Source of the DNA: Bacteroidota bacterium
GTDB lineage: Bacteria; Bacteroidota; Bacteroidia; B-17B0; Aurantibacillaceae
Direction of reading: 5' to 3'
Length of the DNA: 64,000 nt
NCBI GenBank assembly: GCA_017303905.1
Contig: JAFLBH010000003.1
Coordinates: 490,526 to 554,525 of the forward strand
Shown here in pieces: positions 61,862 through 64,000 of this stretch. Every line of letters begins with the position of its first letter. Position 1 is the first letter of the stretch. A program made the translations under genes and the position numbers. The notes under the pieces are model-generated. The model was not told the DNA's origin. It ran no database searches and worked only from the letters and a program-made list of their open reading frames with translations.

Positions 61862-62854
61862 TTATAGTTGATTTATGCTTATTAATCTGTCGTCAATATA
61901 GTAATCTGCCGCGGGTTTACCAAACCTCAATTCATGGTATTTTACACCCCAGTTCTTCATTTGCGTGGCAGTGACTTCCGACCAGTCGATTCCTGTTTTT
62001 GAGCCTCTTGCCGTAAAAAGTACTATGTAATTTTTAGCGTCGTAAAGGCGATTTATTTTTTCGATGACCGGTGTATTTGGGGAAGAAAGATTATAATCAT
62101 TGTTGGGTGATAGATTTGCTACAACACCATCTATATCAAAACAAAATGTCTTTCCTGAAAACTCTTCCTTTGAAGCTGATTTCAATTTTTCTAAATCTGA
62201 ATAATGATCGATGTCATAATTTTCTTTCATGATATAAGCACCAATCACATCTCCTGTCATAGATTTTTTATCAAGTATAGTTGTGCCACGCGTAACATCA
62301 ATCGAAGCGTTTTGTAAATACACCTTTGGCAATTTCTGACGAGGTTGATTGTAAGCCTCATCAATATGTTTGTCTGTTACAACAGGAATCAAAACTCCAT
62401 TCTCTTCAAACCACATTTTAAATGGTGTTTCAGGCGCAGGCGCTACGGACCTAACCGAATCCCAATTTTTATTATTGATGAGCAATTGAATCATCGCATC
62501 AATATCCTCAACGTTGCGAATTGGCGTGGTTGGACGCAGATGAACAACAATATCAGCTTCATAGCCCTCAGTGCCTTTCAAAAATTGCAAAGCATGCTCA
62601 AAAACTTCTAAATCGGTTGCAAAATCACCCGAAATTTCTGCAGGTCGTATAAAAGGAATTTCAGCGCCAAATGACTTTGCTATTTGTGCATAGTAATCAC
62701 TATCTGTAGAAACAATTGTACGTGTTATTAATTTCGAGCTTAAGGCCTGTTCAATTGTATAAGCCATCAACGGCTTTCCATTAACCGACATAATATTTTT
62801 ATCGGGGATGGATTTTGAACCGCTGCGCGCAGGTATAATTGCTATAACATTCAT
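61862..62854 (-). CDS. NeuA-type cytidylyltransferase fused to a HAD-like domain (330 aa)
   Basis: Residues 1-225 are an N-acylneuraminate cytidylyltransferase: VIAIIPARSGSKSIPDKNIM is the CTP-binding motif, VNGKPLMAYTIEQAL follows, then VSTDSDYYAQIAKSFGAE and VVHLRPTTPIRN. It activates the nonulosonic acid as its CMP sugar. Residues from about 232 form a HAD domain: FCFDIDGVVANL (motif I), YIVLFTARGSK (motif II) and YYIDDRLISI (motif IV). This resembles small capsule-biosynthesis phosphatases and could remove the 9-phosphate, like NeuA-linked or separate NANP phosphatases. The gene sits 3 bases after NeuB and touches the epimerase gene. Confidence 0.88.
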   Translation of the reverse strand: MNVIAIIPARSGSKSIPDKNIMSVNGKPLMAYTIEQALSSKLITRTIVSTDSDYYAQIAKSFGAEIPFIRPAEISGDFATDLEVFEHALQFLKGTEGYEADIVVHLRPTTPIRNVEDIDAMIQLLINNKNWDSVRSVAPAPETPFKMWFEENGVLIPVVTDKHIDEAYNQPRQKLPKVYLQNASIDVTRGTTILDKKSMTGDVIGAYIMKENYDIDHYSDLEKLKSASKEEFSGKTFCFDIDGVVANLSPNNDYNLSSPNTPVIEKINRLYDAKNYIVLFTARGSKTGIDWSEVTATQMKNWGVKYHELRFGKPAADYYIDDRLISINQL

Positions 62855-63832
62855 TTACTTCAAATATTCCCAATACCATTTTAAGGCTTCTTCTAAACCT
62901 TTATCTAATGAATATTGTGGGTTATAGTTTAAATATTTTTTTCCTTTATCAATACTTGCTAAGGAGTGCGGTATGTCTCCCAAGCGATTTGGCCCATGAA
63001 TTACTTTCACCTCTCCAATCTTCTTATCATATTTACTCAAATGCTTAATTAAGCTGGTCATTAAATCATTTAAGGTGGTGCGCTCGCCATAGGCTACATT
63101 GTACACTTGATTTAAAGCTTCTTTATTTTCTGTGCTTAAGGCGAGTAAATTGGCTTGTATCACATTGTCGATATAGGTAAAGTCGCGGCTGTGTGTGCCA
63201 TCGCCGTTAATTACCGGACTTTCATATTTCATCAACTGCATCACAAACTTGGGTATTGCCGCGGCATAAGCACCGTTAGGATCTTGTCGGCGGCCAAATA
63301 CATTAAAGTATCTTAAACCTATAGTGTCAATACCATAGGTTTTATGAAACACATCGGCATACAATTCATTCACCAGTTTTGTTACCGCATACGGAGAAAG
63401 AGGTTTGCCAATGTTTTCTTCTATTTTTGGTAATGCGGTACTGTCACCATAGGTACTGCTGCTGGCGGCATACACAAAGCGTTTTACCTTCGCTTCTTTA
63501 GCTGCTACCAACATATTCACGAAGCCACCAATGTTCACGGCATTGGTTGTAATGGGGTCGTTAATGCTGCGCGGTACTGAACCTAATGCTGCCTGATGCA
63601 AAATGTAATCATTACCGGCTACCGCTTTCTTACAATCTTCGAGGTTACGGATGTCGCCTTCAATTAATGTGAAGTTTTTGTTATTGAGCAGTTCCGCAAT
63701 GTTCTCTCTTTTTCCGGTGGCGAAGTTATCGAGACAGGTTACTTTGTTACCAAGGTTGATGAGAGCTTCACATAGGTTGGAGCCGATGAAGCCGGCACCG
63801 CCTGTTACTAAAATATTTTTGTTGTTGATCAT
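62855..63832 (-). CDS. UDP-GlcNAc/GalNAc 4-epimerase, WbpP/TviC-like
   Basis: This is an extended SDR enzyme. TGGAGFIGS (10-18) binds NAD, and the catalytic triad is in SSSTYG (Ser-Ser around residues 122-124) and PYAVTK (Tyr about 149, Lys about 153). RYFNVFGRRQDPNGAYAAAIP and GDGTHSRDFTYIDNV are the substrate-binding segments characteristic of the WbpP/Vi TviC subgroup of 4-epimerases. It interconverts UDP-N-acetylhexosamines or their uronic acids in the cytosol. It is the most upstream gene of the cluster inside the window. Confidence 0.9.
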   Translation of the reverse strand: MINNKNILVTGGAGFIGSNLCEALINLGNKVTCLDNFATGKRENIAELLNNKNFTLIEGDIRNLEDCKKAVAGNDYILHQAALGSVPRSINDPITTNAVNIGGFVNMLVAAKEAKVKRFVYAASSSTYGDSTALPKIEENIGKPLSPYAVTKLVNELYADVFHKTYGIDTIGLRYFNVFGRRQDPNGAYAAAIPKFVMQLMKYESPVINGDGTHSRDFTYIDNVIQANLLALSTENKEALNQVYNVAYGERTTLNDLMTSLIKHLSKYDKKIGEVKVIHGPNRLGDIPHSLASIDKGKKYLNYNPQYSLDKGLEEALKWYWEYLK

Positions 63833-63838
63833 TTTTTA

Positions 63839-64000
63839 ATTTGTTTCCCGCAGATTACGCGGATTTTCGCAGATGGGTTTCTGTACTTCCCCCTCTCTAT
63901 TCATATAGTGGGCCGGGGTGAGTTTTATTTGTTTCCCGCAGATTACGCGGATTTTCGCAGATGGGTTTCTGTACTTCCCCCTCTCTATTCATATAGTGGG
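63839..64000. repeat. 88-bp tandem repeat, second copy cut by the window end
   Basis: Two direct copies start at 63841 and 63929 (TTGTTTCCCGCAGATTACGC). Each contains the imperfect inverted pair CGCAGATTACGCGG/TTTTCGCAG and ends TTCATATAGTGGG. The first copy and the visible part of the second are identical. The array may continue beyond 64000. It lies directly upstream of the epimerase start. Confidence 0.9.

Noticed and set aside
1..64000. CRISPR arrays, tRNA or rRNA genes
   Set aside because: I found no regularly spaced direct repeats with unique spacers and no tRNA or rRNA-like sequence by eye. A tRNAscan or Infernal run would settle it.

Overview
The window comes from an AT-rich member of the Bacteroidota. 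Four secreted proteins carry Gram-negative signal peptides, and three of them (545-5605, 7300-10416, 39229-41193) end in the type IX secretion (T9SS) sorting domain typical of that phylum. Several upstream regions contain the Bacteroidota -7 promoter box TAnnTTTG. TTG and GTG starts without Shine-Dalgarno sequences, a TANFOR-like FN3 polymorphic toxin and a DUF559 gene near dispersed palindromes also fit an environmental Bacteroidota genome. Nothing in the sequence allows a species assignment.

Layout. 1-10.4 kb: a partial secreted protein and two large T9SS adhesin-like proteins built from the same repeated modules, with a cytoplasmic helical protein between them. 10.5-17.5 kb: core genes (metK, pssA, a GT-C type membrane glycosyltransferase, an acyl-CoA dehydrogenase, apt) and one outer-membrane-like protein, with two blocks of composite palindromic repeats (14.3-14.7 and 17.5-18.2 kb). 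18.3-24.1 kb: a polymorphic toxin (signal peptide, FN3 modules, a metzincin-like HExxH peptidase domain, a variable C-terminal domain) followed by five small overlapping genes that look like an immunity cassette. 24.1-26.1 kb: repeats, a DUF559 nuclease-like gene and a secreted hypothetical.

26.24-38.67 kb is an AT-rich accessory island bounded by inverted copies of a roughly 100-bp repeat. It appears to have split a pre-existing palindromic repeat, whose left half lies at about 26.2 kb and right half at about 38.7 kb. It carries a Panacea-type toxin-antitoxin pair, a two-gene module with a membrane protein, several small unknown genes, a lipoprotein, two convergent XRE regulators near palindromic operator candidates, a DUF2130 nuclease-like operon, an IS1380-like transposase, a HAD_SAK-like protein, gene remnants and a putAbiC-like membrane protein. 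I read it as a defence-type mobile island of undescribed architecture. No integrase is visible, so its mobility is inferred from its boundaries.

39.2-64 kb: a CUB/T9SS secreted protein with a small partner, then one long leftward gene run (41975-63832) for a surface polysaccharide. The products include Wzc-type kinase, Wza-type export lipoprotein, initiating sugar transferase, two PP-loop N-acetyl sugar amidotransferases, several glycosyltransferases, a CapA-like phosphoesterase, an ATP-grasp enzyme, two hexapeptide acyltransferases, Wzy, Wzx, a NeuB-like synthase fused to a cupin, a NeuA-like cytidylyltransferase fused to a HAD domain, and a WbpP-like epimerase. Together these suggest a Wzx/Wzy-exported glycan containing a nonulosonic acid, possibly acetamidino-modified. 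The window ends in an 88-bp tandem repeat.
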